Part shown: in pieces, positions 46,011 to 56,963 of the stretch
Position numbering within the stretch: position 1 is the first letter of the stretch
Layout: each line of letters opens with the position of its first letter
Origin: Clarkia xantiana subsp. parviflora
Lineage: Eukaryota > Streptophyta > Magnoliopsida > Myrtales > Onagraceae
Direction of reading: 5' to 3'
Assembly (NCBI GenBank): GCA_036873135.1
Contig: JAPTYO010000017.1
Span: forward strand, 2,046,001-2,110,000
DNA length: 64,000 bases
Program-made: the position numbers and the translations under genes
The notes under the pieces: generated by a model
What the model saw: the letters and a program-made list of their open reading frames with translations, nothing else
The model's database searches: none
What the model was told of the DNA's origin: nothing

Positions 46011-46950
46011 TTTGTGAAGTTGGGTATATACTTTCTCAACAAGTTGAGCTTTATGCCGCTCGATGGGTCAATCAGTTTAGAGTTTCAGTTTCGGAAACCC
46101 TCGTTGCCCCTATTGCTCTGCGGTCAGCAGGCAAATCAACTAAAGACCACAATGAATTAGCTTTCATAGAGGCGATCTCATCCTCCATTCTCTCGCTTGA
46201 GGTCCATCCATAGCTTCCTTAACCATTACCGGCTCATCAACCGAAGTCAGAGTGCATAATTCACCTTTTTCGATGGGATACTTCTTGGGACAAGTTCGAT
46301 GTTGACTACGTCAGGCTCGTTTGTCCCATCTTGAACTTGAACATCGCTCCCACTAGGAATACTGCTCGTTATCGGGGTAATACTCCCACTGGGAAGAAGA
46401 GCGTTGCTTGAACCTTCACCAACAACTTTTCTTGGACGACCTTTTGGTCTCGGGATTCCACCTCCGAGATGAATTCCACGGTCACTAGGAGCAAGAACCA
46501 AGCTGGAAGTATCAGTCCCATTGTTACTAGTAGGTAGTTGAGGTATTATTGGATTTTCATCCATCGGTTCAGGAATGTGATTATCAGGTTCGACTTGATT
46601 CGCACCTTCAGCAACAGTGATCTAAGTGGTTGGATTGACTCCTCCCACTGGATTCATTATGAAAATGTCTCCATTTTCATTTACCACGTCGTTCACTTGC
46701 GTTTCTGCCTCAAATCTCCCACTCGAAGTAAGTGGGACCTGGTCATCGACATCGTGCTCTAGTTCAATCAAGACTTCGTTCGTTATGATGTTGCAAAGCA
46801 ATGGAAAATTCAACCTCAAGGAATGTAACGTTTCATGTTCGACCACACCACCAATCTCCCTTTTTACCACACTCATGCATGTTGTAGAGTTACTTTTCAG
46901 TACTCTAGGTTCCAACTTTGCTTTCGCAGTTTTTGGTACAATGTGTGTTT
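46011..46950 (-). pseudogene. Integrase-RT linker of element D
   Basis: Two frames, 46564-46247 (ENPIIPQLPTSNNGT ... RPKGRPRKVVGEGSSNALL) and 46915-46622 (VVEHETLHSLRLNFP ... NENGDIFIMNPVGG). Same linker as A and B, which ties the three elements into one family. Ends at the F insertion. Confidence 0.82.
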
Positions 46951-47892
46951 TGTTGGATATACGCCCAAGCTATCATGAATTGGACACGGTAAATGTTCCA
47001 TAACCGAATATAATTCAAAAATTGGAACACGGACACCCGAGGCCCAGCATGTAGGCGCAAGAAACACCCTGAGTGGCGAAAACCATTCGGGAAGGCCCCA
47101 AGTGTATAGACCACTCGAAAGTAACCCAAGAAAGGGACCCTTGCTCGGGTTACTCGAGCGAGGAACCCTTGCTCGGGTTGCCCGAGCAAGGCAATAGGGG
47201 TAACCGTCTGATGGGTATACGTCCAATTCAGGTTGGTTTTATACTATTCGGACTTCGTTTACACGTCAAACCCACCAACGGTTCTAAAATAATCACCCAT
47301 GAGTCCAAAATGGCACGGGTACGCATGCACGTATCGCGGACGAAAGACTCGTCTGGATTGTCCGACAATTCGGACCGAAGTACAGATTGTCCAACAATCC
47401 GGACTAAGGTCCGGATTATCTAACAATCCGGACTGAGGTCCGGATTATCTAACAATCCCGACCTCCGGATTGCGCCTATGAATACGCGTAAATTCCTATA
47501 TATGTGTACAAAACACATGTCGGGCTCCCCGACATCAACTTCAAGCTCGTTCACGTCTGGTTTGCATTTTACAATTAAACCGGCGTTGGTCCGTTCAAAA
47601 CCCGGTCTAATTCCAAGGTTCCCTATAAATAGAAGCCTTGATCATTCATTTCAAAATTCAGTTGACGCGGAAGCTCTGACCTCTCTCTAAGCTTTTTCTC
47701 TCTACAATTTTTAATTTAAGCTTCGGAGAGGGTTTATCGCACTCCACCCCTCCCCTCTGCGTGGAGTGCGATATCGCCCCTCGTGCAGGTGTTCAGAGAC
47801 TTACACGCCCAAGCACGTGCGAAGACCCGACGTACCAGGCAACCCGAAACACATACCCGTACCCGACACACCATCGAGTGAAGGATCCAACA
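46951..47892 (+). repeat. 5' LTR of element F
   Basis: 942 bp, TGTTGGATATACG to GGATCCAACA. CCTATAAATAGAAGCC near 47622 is the promoter box. A perfect 10-bp stem hairpin lies at 47168-47190 (CTTGCTCGGG/CCCGAGCAAG), and an array of ACAATCCGGACT-type units at about 47360-47470. Confidence 0.82.
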
Positions 47893-47894
47893 AT

Positions 47895-47911
47895 TGGGCG
47901 TTGTGTGCGAG
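47895..47911 (+). other. Degenerate primer binding site of element F
   Basis: TTGGGCGTTGTGTGCGA, a mutated form of the TTGGCGCCGTCTGTGGGA site of C, two bases after the LTR. Confidence 0.55.
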
Positions 47912-47946
47912 ACACGAACATAACAAGTCATAAAATATCGACAGCG

Positions 47947-49634
47947 ATGACGAGCAACCCTCCGCCTCCGGAAATAGCAAGAGAAGAAGGTCTAAGACGA
48001 TCAAAAAGGAAGGCTACTGCGGGAGCATCTAAGCAAGCACCACCAAGAAGGACTCAGACAGGCCCTTCCTAAGTCCCCGAGGCCTTATACACATCCACCT
48101 CTATGTCGACTCTAAACGCACATGAGCATACCACCAAAACCAATGAGCCACCACCAGGGTTCAAATGTAGAGCAAACACAAAAGAGGAACAACCTCAAGG
48201 CAGAGGCACTCAAGGTGCTCAGACCGCTCCCACCATAACGCCTGCAATGATGGCAGTGATTCAAGAACTTCTGGCCTTTAGAGAAAACCTAAGGAATCAA
48301 GGCTATGCCCCTCCACCACCACCGCCCCCTCCACCACCGCCACCACCTGCTCAAGCGTACCCTCCACCGGGGACAATGTCTCACGACACTCCCCGAAGAG
48401 AGGCTCTAATGCCACAGGGAAGACAGCCTCCAGCTACCAACCAACATCACTATAATGCAGGACTGGAAGGATCCAGCTCCAGCGCGACTTACTATGAGAG
48501 GCCACACCTAGCTGAATCATGAAAACAACCAAGTTTCAGGAACGATCAACCGGGCAAGGAGGATTCTCATTACCAACAAAGCCGGGGGCATGACAACAGC
48601 GGAAACCCAAATAGCATTCGGGGGATGCCAGAGTGGAACGACAACGTCACCATCACGGGACTAACCGCCAAGGCCTTGGAGGTTTTCATAGAGCAAAAGC
48701 TGAAGCAATTAAAATTCAGACCAATGCATGTCTTAACTGATAGCGCAAGTCACCCATTTACCAAGGAGATGTTGTATGACCGGGTTCCGGGAATCCTAAA
48801 CAGCATAAGAATTGAGAAGTACGCTAGAAAGGGTGATCCTATCGAGCACGTGCAACAGGATGAGGCTTCACTTATGGGGAGAACAACGAACCCAAACCTT
48901 GACATGTTCAGCGGCACACTAGTTTTTCTCCCTTCCTAAGGAAAGTGTTGGCTCCTAGCCATACTTAAAACGAAAGTTCATCAAGAGGTACATGGGTGAA
49001 GGCAATTTGCTCAAGGACTCAAGCGCACCAGATAACTTGAAACAACAGTATGATGAATCTCTAGCGGATTATTACATCCGCTTTAATAGAGCATTGCTGA
49101 CATCCAGACAAACCTGTTTGGGGACGAGATAATCAAGGCATTCATAAGAAATTTGGGTTGCCTAGGATTCTCTTTGGGATATTAATGTCAAAACGACCGG
49201 CAGAAACTCTGGATAAGATAGCCTTGTGCGTCAAAGAATTCATGGACCTTGAAAGGTTCAAAGCCAGAGCTAAAGCAAAACTAAACGAGGAGCGCAACAA
49301 AGACAATAACAACAAGGTCGGGCAAGCCAAGCATCCCCAAGGAAATCAACAGCAAAGGAAGTGGCAACCACAACCCATGTGACACACCCAAGAAGGCTTC
49401 CAGAAATCGAAGGAGCTAAATGCCGCAAACCTCATTCCGCTGAATGCACCCCTGTCGGTGATCTTAAAAGAGATGAAGGAAAAAAATTTCTGGAGAGAGC
49501 CAAACAATTGGCAAAAAGGCTCTCTAGGAAAAGAAATGGAAACCTGGTGTGAAAACCACGAAGTCAATGGGCACGACACAGACAGCTGTTTCAGCCTAAG
49601 AATGCACATCAACAATGTTTTCCTGCATGGGGTG
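47947..49634 (+). pseudogene. Gag of element F, 5' part
   Basis: ATG at 47947 (MTSNPPPPEIAREEG), with a stop after TQTGPS. The next open part (48103-48522) has a run of 13 prolines (about 48310-48350). The core with VLTDSASHPFTKEML and YARKGDPIEHV (48720-48860) is the conserved plant gypsy gag segment. It is broken after 48939, with pieces such as IIKAFIRNLG and ERFKARAKAKLNEER later, and ends in a zinc-knuckle-like CENHEVNGHDTDSC (49545-49590). E is inserted after 49634. Confidence 0.82.
49480..49634 (+). repeat. 155-bp direct repeat, left copy (flank of element E)
   Basis: F gag sequence from AAAAAAATTTCTGG to CTGCATGGGGTG. The same 155 bp stands at 60461-60615 directly after E with only about six differences. 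It includes the zinc-knuckle segment. It is in direct orientation and forms the target duplication of E. Confidence 0.93.
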
Positions 49635-50350
49635 TGTTGGATCACGGTGGAACTCCGGTATGATCTTTGACGGCGATCCTAGCTCCTTCGCTCCCCGCAA
49701 TCCTGCAAGAGGGGATAGACCGGGCGGTGACCCAGAATCCCTCTCCGATGCTTAAATGAGTATCTCGTATACGGTGGCAAGTAAGAATCTCAAAGTGTGT
49801 ATCTCAAAACGTAATTGATCTGAGGTAACCTCTACCCTTTTATAGGCGGAGAGGTACCTCAGTTACCTGGTGAACCGTTGGGGTGGTTAGCCCATATTCC
49901 GCGTATCTCGGGCACGATCCCGCCTATCTAGGCCATGATCTCGCTTATCTCGGCCACGCCCCGCGTATCTCGGCCACGCTCCGCGTATCTCAATCACGCT
50001 CCGCGTATCTCGGCCACGCCCCGCGTATTCCGGCCTCAACCTCTGATAGCAAGTCCCGACTAACATCAGGGACTCCAGAGTTATCTCATTGTGTCACCGC
50101 TCGGGGCCCCTCGTCATCGTGACAGGGCCAATCATTTTCAGGGATTCATCATCGGGGCCTACTTAAAGGCATCTCATCGGGAGCATCCAGCTCGCCTATC
50201 TGGTCTGACTCTGTCGGGACCTCTCATCCTCGGGACTCCCTCTGTCGGGACCCTTCGCCTGGGTCATCCTGACCTCCATTTAGGGCCCAATGGGCCTATT
50301 CACCGTTTCCTTGTCGTTAAAGGGCCTAACGGCTATAGCGAAACCCATCA
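49635..50350 (-). repeat. LTR of E, left arm
   Basis: 716 bp, TGTTGGATCACGG to AAACCCATCA. Related to the LTR of C, with CTTTTATAGGCGG (minus TATAAAAG) near 49837 and a run of degenerate CGCGTATCTCGGCCACG units (49900-50030). Confidence 0.92.
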
Positions 50351-50731
50351 TTTGCCCCCAAGACATGAGGGACTTATAGTTCGTCGTGTCTTTCCATTCC
50401 CGACCTCCCGACATCGGAGTCGGGGACCTTTCCCTTGATACAGTCACTTGGTACAAGTCTTCTCGTTCACGTTTCCTCAATGCCCTGTGGATAACTGCCA
50501 AATCCGAGAAGACTCCTCGGTTCCCCAGCCATTAAATGCAGCAGATAACGAAGCGACGTCTTCAGCACCCGTGCCTGATTTTTCGCGCCTGCTTTTTCTG
50601 AAAAGTGCTTTTCAGGCCGTTTCATCATTGCACCCGTTGCCATTCTGCACGTTTCATCTCAATGGTCCAGATCAGAACGCTTCAACTTCGACGATTCAAA
50701 TCAAAGCGTCCCTTCGACTGTCCTCTTCGCC

Positions 50732-50738
50732 TATAAAA
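50732..50738 (+). promoter_or_regulatory. Putative TATA box of the antisense ORF of E, left arm
   Basis: TATAAAA in CGCCTATAAAACCC, 165 nt before the ATG at 50897. The mirror copy is at 59370-59376. Confidence 0.5.
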
Positions 50739-50896
50739 CCCTAACCGGGAGCACAGTTTCACTTTTACCGTTTCTGAAATTTCGAAAGCTCTCTGCAACT
50801 TCTGAGAACTTCAAGCTCTGCGATTCCGAAGATCCAAGTGTTTCTCCGATCAACTTTCCGGCAAGCTTCAAATCATCCTTCCTTCCTCAAGTTATC

Positions 50897-53618
50897 ATGT
50901 CTGGTAAGGATTTTTTCCTTCTTACTTGTGTGTCTTTTCCTCTTTGCTTAGTTCGTTCGTAATTTCCCGGAAAACCCAACGTGCCTTTCCTTTCCATGGC
51001 TGATTTCAGAAAGTGGATCTAGTTCCGAGGGAAGAAATCCCTTCAACTTCGACTATGCTCTGAACGAGATTTTGAGCACTGCGTACGATGCAGCTCTCCG
51101 GGAGGGATGCATCACCTCTACCTGGGAACCTCGTTTCCCGTATCCCTGGCCCCACCCCTCGGGTAACCTTGAGGTTACTCGTCCACGGAAAGGGGAGGTG
51201 TTTGTATCTACGGGGCAAATATCAGCGGGGATTAGATTCCGCTTCTGTGGTAATATGGTCGAGATGTGCCAGCACTACAAGACGCATCCGACCACCTTCT
51301 CTCGCCACGCCATACGTTTGTGGAACGCCTTCCAGGTCCTCTGCTTTCGACAGAAGTGGGTGTACAGCCTCAAGCTCTTCAGGACCTTCTACGGGATGAA
51401 GTGCAACGAGGCGGGGGTCTGTGCCTTCTACCCCCGGATGCTGAAATGGAACAAGACGCAACTCGGGTTGTGCAACTGGACCAATGACACCTGGAAGGTG
51501 GTCAAGGTTCGGGGACTCCTGGTCGACACGGGGTCCGATAACAGTGGGTGGAAGAGGAGTTACTTCTTCATCCAAAACTCCTCGATCTCGTGGCCCCGAT
51601 GGGAGGTGGAAGCGGACTCTCCTCCCGCTTTCCACACTTACACCGATGAAGACTTCCAGACTCTTCAACTCATCCAGCTCTACCGGTGGGGGGAGTCCTA
51701 CACTCCCCTCGACGCCAATTCTCTCGTGGAGCGGGACCTGGTGAATGCCGGGATCCGACTCCTCGACATAGTCTCCGGGGGGCAGCTCTTCGACGGCCCC
51801 TCCAATATGGTTCCCTGGGGGAGTCATAACCTCTGTTTTTTACTGTTTGCAGCTAAGAAGCTATCTGTGCTGAACAATCTGATCCTTAAGCATGGGGAGA
51901 CCGATGTTGTCCGCCCCACGCGGAAGAGGAAGTCAGCCAAGAAGGCTGCTGCTCCATCGGGATCTCCTTCCGCGGAGAGGCCAAAGTGGAGTCGGGTGGA
52001 GATGGATAAGCTCTTCGACGTCCAGAACGCTGAAGAAGGTAAAAAGCTCCGCCTCGCTATTAAATCGTATAGGAAGCTGGTTCCGAAGGAGTTGATTCCT
52101 TCGACCATGGAGGCCCGCATCGCCGATGTCAAACGTGTCCTCCGAGGTGAAACTCCTCGTGTCCTGAAGGCGGGCTACTACAACTACCGCGCGAAGGACC
52201 AATATGTCTCCCGATGCATTGTTTGGTGTAAGGGCTCTAATGAACTTCCTGATTACATTTCTAAAGCCTCCTCTCGTCCTCTAGGTGCAGGTCACTCGGG
52301 GACTCTGTCAGGTGTTGGAGCCTCAGCAGGCGCACCACCTTTAGCAGGGGCGCCTCCTTCTGCAGGGGCACCACTTTTCTCCAGTGGTGGGACCCCGACT
52401 GGCGAACAATTTCGTCGGGTGGAGAGCCTGGACTCCTCCGAGGAGACTGATGAGGGTGGCTCCCTTCGCCATCGTCGGAGGACGGGGCAGTTCCCGCTGA
52501 AACCGACCTCCAAGGGGCTGACCCCCTCGCCTTCTTCACGACAGCAGCGACAACCGTCGCCCGTCAACGACTTCATTCCTTCCCCAGCCCGGGGTGGGTC
52601 GGAGGCACGCCCCTCCCCGACCCAAGTCGGCCCTCCTCCTCTTCCCCTCGACGGGAGTTTTTACAAGGCCTTCGACCCCGCACAGGAGGATGCTCCCTGG
52701 ACCCCGATCCAAACGTTGCAAGGGGTCCAGCTCCGACAAGGGGACACATATCCGGAGCTGGCTCTACACCTGGTAGCAGGCTCAATCTTGCCTTCTATGA
52801 GGTATCTGATCACCTTAGATCGGGAGGATATGCGCCGGGATGTACAGGAGATGTGCATGCGTCGGATAGAGGTAAGACTTTCACTTTTCTTTTCTTCATC
52901 AATGAGACCGGTTGCTCATCTACTAATACTTCTTTACCTTCCTTCGCAGGAGATGGGGGACATCAACCGTTCCATCGGGTACCTCTTCGCCTTCGAGGAG
53001 GCCCTGGAGCGAGAACGAGCGGTCACGGCCAAGCTTAAGGAGGATCTCGCGGCCTCCGAGTCTTCGCGGGGAAAACTGGCCAAGGAGCAGGCCATCCTCG
53101 ACCGAAAGACTCGGGACCTCCAAAAGCTGGTCCGTGACTTCGAGGGGCTCCTAAAGCGGGAGCGGCAGGAGCGGCAGGTTGCTGAGGACAAGCTGGTCCT
53201 TGAGAAGAAGGCACTGGAGGAGCAAGTTGCGGGGGTTCCCGCGCATCTGGTCGCGGCCGAGACCAAGGGCCGGGAGGATTATCGGAGGTCCGAAGACTTC
53301 CAGGCTGATGTTCTAAAGTTCTGCTGTGCGGAGGTGGAGAACACCCTCTTCAACGCAGTTGAGGAACTCCACCTGGAGTATGGCGACGCCATCAACTTCG
53401 ACAAGTCTCCTTCTCTCGCCCCCTTCGCGAAGAAATATTTTGCTCTCTCGGAGGAGAGTGATGGGAGGAGCACTCCCGTGATTGTTGAAGACACAGCAGA
53501 GCCTCCAAGTGCTGACGCCCCGATAATCGACCCTCCAGCGGCTGAACCTGTGGAGCCTTCTGCCACAGACCTCGTGGACCCTGCTCCCGTTGATGCCGCC
53601 GACAAGGACCAAGCCTAA
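50897..53618 (+). CDS. Antisense extra ORF of E, left arm (intact coiled-coil protein)
   Basis: Exon 1 is 50897-50903 (ATGTCTG); intron 50904-51009 (GTAAGG...TTTCAG). From 51010 the frame is open without a stop to TAA at 53616-53618, over 860 residues. N-terminal domain: EGCITSTWEPRFPYPWP, GEVFVSTGQISAGI, KTHPTTFSRHAIRLWNAF, AGVCAFYPRM. A basic RKRKSAKKAA, SYRKLVPKELIPSTMEARI, a Ser/Pro linker, then HLVAGSILPSMRYLI follow. A 78-nt intron-like insert (52872-52949) is in frame, so the frame runs through it. The coiled coil (about 52970-53270) and acidic Pro-rich tail close the protein. Best preserved of the antisense ORFs here. Function unknown; a DNA- or particle-associated role is only a guess. 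Confidence 0.75.
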
Positions 53619-53719
53619 CTTCTTATCTTTAAAGTCCTTGTATTTCCCTCATTTTTGTAATCCTCGGGCCTTCGAGCCCTTATGAATATCAGACTTTCTT
53701 AGTTCCGATTTTCCATTGC

Positions 53720-54330
53720 ACTTCTTAAAGCGACTTTACTTATACTTACTTAAGTCGAAACCTCGACACTTAAGATATTCTCACACATTACTTAAGACGA
53801 TTTACCAACTTGCACCACTTAAGGTGACATACTATCACGCACCACTTAAGGCGACTTTCCAATACTTAGAATAAATCCAAGAATCATGCATCACTTAAGA
53901 CGACTTAATCTCGTGCATCACTTAAGACGACTTTAACAACACTTAGAGTAAATCTAAGAATCACGCATCACTTAAGACGACTTAATCTCATGCATCACTT
54001 AAGACGACTTTTCTTGTGCGCCACTGAAGGCGACTTTTCCCGTGCACCACTCAAGGCGACTTTTCTCATGCACCACTCAAGGCGACTAAGTAACGCTTAG
54101 AATAAATCTAAGAATAATTCTGATCGGAAGTAACCTCTTTATTCATTGATGGCACAAAATTTGCTTACATCGAATCAAACGATAAATAACTTACACTACT
54201 TAAGGCGATTTTACATCGGGCACCACTTAAGGCTACTTTTCATCGGGCACCACTTAAGGCGACTTTTCATCGGGCACCACCTAAGGCGACTTTTCATCGG
54301 GCACCACTTAAGGCGACTTTTCATCAGGCA
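53720..54330. repeat. Tandem repeats of E, left arm
   Basis: Irregular units around CACTTAAGGCGACTT and CATCACTTAAGACGAC. The last part is a regular series of ACTTTTCATCGGGCACCACTT units (54200-54330). Mirrored at 56232-56870. Confidence 0.92.
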
Positions 54331-54959
54331 TGGTGTTTCTTCAAGTGTTCGCCACTAAAAGAATGCTTCAATACTTTGCCATCGAGGTCTTCCAACTTAT
54401 ACGCATTCGGAGCTGGCATCCCCACGAATTTATAAGGTCCTTCCCATTTTGGTGACATCTTGCAGATCCGATCCAAAAGGGTGAACTCGTTGCGACGCCA
54501 AACCAGCTCCCTGACGAAAAATTGTCGGGACTTAACTCGCCGATTGTAATACCTGGCCGTCGCCAAACGCATTCGAGCCTGGACTTCATCGGCTTCCCGC
54601 CTCTTCTCTTCGAGCAAGTCCAAATCCAGACGTCTCATCTCATCATTCGTCAAAGGCACATAATATTTCATCCAATGGGACGCCACAGCTACCTCCACGG
54701 GAGCAACAGCCTCCGTGCCATAAACAAGGCCAAATAGAGTCTCCCCAGTTGATCGTTTGGGCGTCGTTCGGACAGCCCAAAACACGTTTTCCAGCTCGTT
54801 CATCCATTTGCTCTTCAAGGCATAGACCCTCTTCTTCAGGCCATCCATCACGATTTTGTTGGCTGATTCCACCTGGCCATTAGTCTGAGCATGGCGTACA
54901 GAAGCTGTCCGATGCTCGATATTCAACTCCTCCAGATACTCCTTCACTTGAGCTCTGTT
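54324..54959 (-). pseudogene. Integrase C-terminal half, left arm of E
   Basis: The minus strand from RAQVKEYLEEL through HAQTNGQVESANKIV and WAVRTTPKRSTGET to GEHLKKHHA, open to the stop at 54324. The N-terminal zinc region and the first two catalytic aspartates are missing because the arm ends at 54959. Confidence 0.9.
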
Positions 54960-56231
54960 GTGTGTGCCATTGAAGCAAGATTGGAGGAGGAGCCCACTTG
55001 GATGACCCCGATAAACGCGTACCTGACTACGGGGGCAGTCCCCGATAATCAAGTAGTAGCTGACAGGATACGTCGGATCGCGGCTAATTACGTGATGTTG
55101 GACAATCAGCTATACAAGAAGGGCTGGTTCTCGACTCCGTACTTGAAGTGTGTGGCTGAGCCCGACACAAGTCGAATCCTGAAGGAGGTGCATGAAGGGG
55201 TTGCGGCTTGTCATGAAGGGGCCTGATCCATTATGAGGAAAGTGCTGAACTTGGGCTATTGTTGGCCTACGATGAGCAAGGAGGCGACGGTGTTGGTCCG
55301 ATCCTGTGATGCGTGCCAGAGGTACGCCCCGAGTATCGTGGCTCCGGCTGCTAATCTGACGTCCATCAAGAGTGCTTGGCCCTTCGCGCAGTGGGGTATC
55401 GACTTGGTGGGACCTCTCCCGTAGGCACAAGATCAGTGTAAATATTTGCTTGTGGCTATCGATTATTTTTCGAAATGGATAGAAGCAAAGGCGTTGGCCA
55501 AGACGACGGGGAACCAGATCGTCAAGTTTCTCCAGACCCATAGTGTATCCAGATACGGGATTCCTAAGGTGGTGATCAGCGATAATGGTCCACCGTTTAA
55601 CAGAGCTCAAGTGAAGGAGTATCTGGAGGAGTTGAATATCGAGCATCGGACAGCTTCTGTACGCCATGCTCAGACTAATGGCCAGGTGGAATCAGCCAAC
55701 AAAATCGTGATGGATGGCCTGAAGAAGAGGGTCTATGCCTTGAAGAGCAAATGGCTGAACGAGCTGGAAAACGTGCTTTGGGCTGTCCGAACGACGCCCA
55801 AACGATCAACTGGGGAGACATTTGGCCTTGTTTATGGCACGGAGGCTGTTGCTCCCGTGGAGGTAGCTGTGGCGTCCCATTGGATGAGATATTATGTGCC
55901 TTTGACGAATGATGAGATGAGACGTCTGGATTTGGACTTGCTCGAAGAGAAGAGGCGGGAAGCCGATGAAGTCCAGGCTCGAATGCGTTTGGCGACGGCC
56001 AGGTATTACAATCGGCGATTTAAGTCCTGACAATTTTTCGTCAGGGAGCTGGTTTGGCGTCGCAACGAGTTCACCCTTTTGGATCGGATCAGCAAGATGT
56101 CACCAAAATGGGAAGGACCTTATAAAGTCGTGGGGATGCCAGCTCCGAATGCGTACAAGTTGGAAGACCTAGATGGCAAAGTATTGAAGCATTCTTTTAG
56201 TGGCGAACACTTGAAGAAACACCATGCTTGA
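54960..56231 (+). pseudogene. End of second RNase H and integrase, spacer and right arm of E
   Basis: The spacer (54960-55598) carries the segment before integrase (EEPTWMTPINAYLTTGAV...) and the HHCC zinc region (VHEGVAACHEGA ... SCDACQRYAP). It also has the first catalytic Asp (WGIDLVGPLP) and the second (SDNGPPFN). The right arm continues with HAQTNGQVESANK to GEHLKKHHA, stop at 56229-56231. In-frame stops lie at about 55225 and 55422, with a deletion at about 55820 and a stop at 56028. It is the only full-length integrase copy in E. Confidence 0.88.
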
Positions 56232-56870
56232 TGAAAAGTCGCCTTAAGTGGTGCCCGATGAAAAGTCGCCTTAGGTGGTGCCCGATGAAAAGTCGCCTTA
56301 AGTGGTGCCCGATGAAAAGTCGCCTTAAGTGGTGCCCGATGTAAAATCGCCTTAAGTGGTGTAAGTTATTTATCGTTTGATTCGATGTAAGCAAATTTTG
56401 TGCCATCAATGAATAAAGAGGTTACTTCCGATCAGAATTATTCTTAGATTTATTCTAAGCGTTACTTAGTCGCCTTGAGTGGTGCATGAGAAAAATCGCC
56501 TTGAGTGGTTCACAGGAAAAGTCGCCTTCAGTGGCGCACGAGAAAAGTCGTCTTAAGTGATGCATGAGATTAAATCGTCTTAAGTGATGCGTGATTCTTA
56601 TATTTACTCTAAGTGTTGTTAAAGTCGTCTTAAGTGATGCACGAGATTAAGTCGTCTTAAGTGATGCATGATTCTTGGATTTATTCTAAGTATTGGAAAG
56701 TCGCCTTAAGTGGTGCGTGATAGTAAGTCGCCTTAAGTGGTGCGTGATAGTAAGTCACCTTAAGTGGTGCAAGTTGGTAAATCGTCTTAAGTGATGTGTG
56801 AGAATATCTTAAGTGTCGAGGTTTCGACTTAAGTAAGTATAAGTAAAGTCGCTTTAAGAAGTGCAATGGA
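56232..56870. repeat. Tandem repeats of E, right arm
   Basis: Reverse complement of 53720-54330 with small changes, for example GTGGTGCCCGATGAAAAGTCGC units at 56232-56345. Confidence 0.92.
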
Positions 56871-56963
56871 AAATCGGAACTAAGAAAGTCTGATATTCAT
56901 AAGGGCTCGAAGGCCCGAGGATTACAAAAATGAGGGAAATACAAGGACTTTAAAGATAAGCAG

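Larger units (their letters stand above)
43465..46950 (-). mobile_element. Element D: Ty1/copia retrotransposon, 3' part
   Basis: Minus-strand element of the A/B family. Its 3' LTR is at 43465-44033, followed rightwards by a conserved 3' non-coding region, RNase H, RT and linker. It is cut at 46950 by the LTR of element F, so its 5' half and second LTR are not in the window. The possible target duplication is ACATT (43460-43464); its partner is not visible. Confidence 0.88.

Noticed and set aside
47734..48004. Minus-strand ORFs with Cys/Leu-rich sequence
   Set aside because: Antisense to the LTR end and gag start of F.
48310..48350. Proline-rich protein gene
   Set aside because: The proline run lies within the gag of element F, upstream of the conserved gag core in the same orientation.
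51222..51827. 201-codon minus-strand ORF, and the similar 58044-58679 plus-strand ORF
   Set aside because: Both are antisense shadows of the antisense ORF in E; they mirror each other only because the arms are palindromic.
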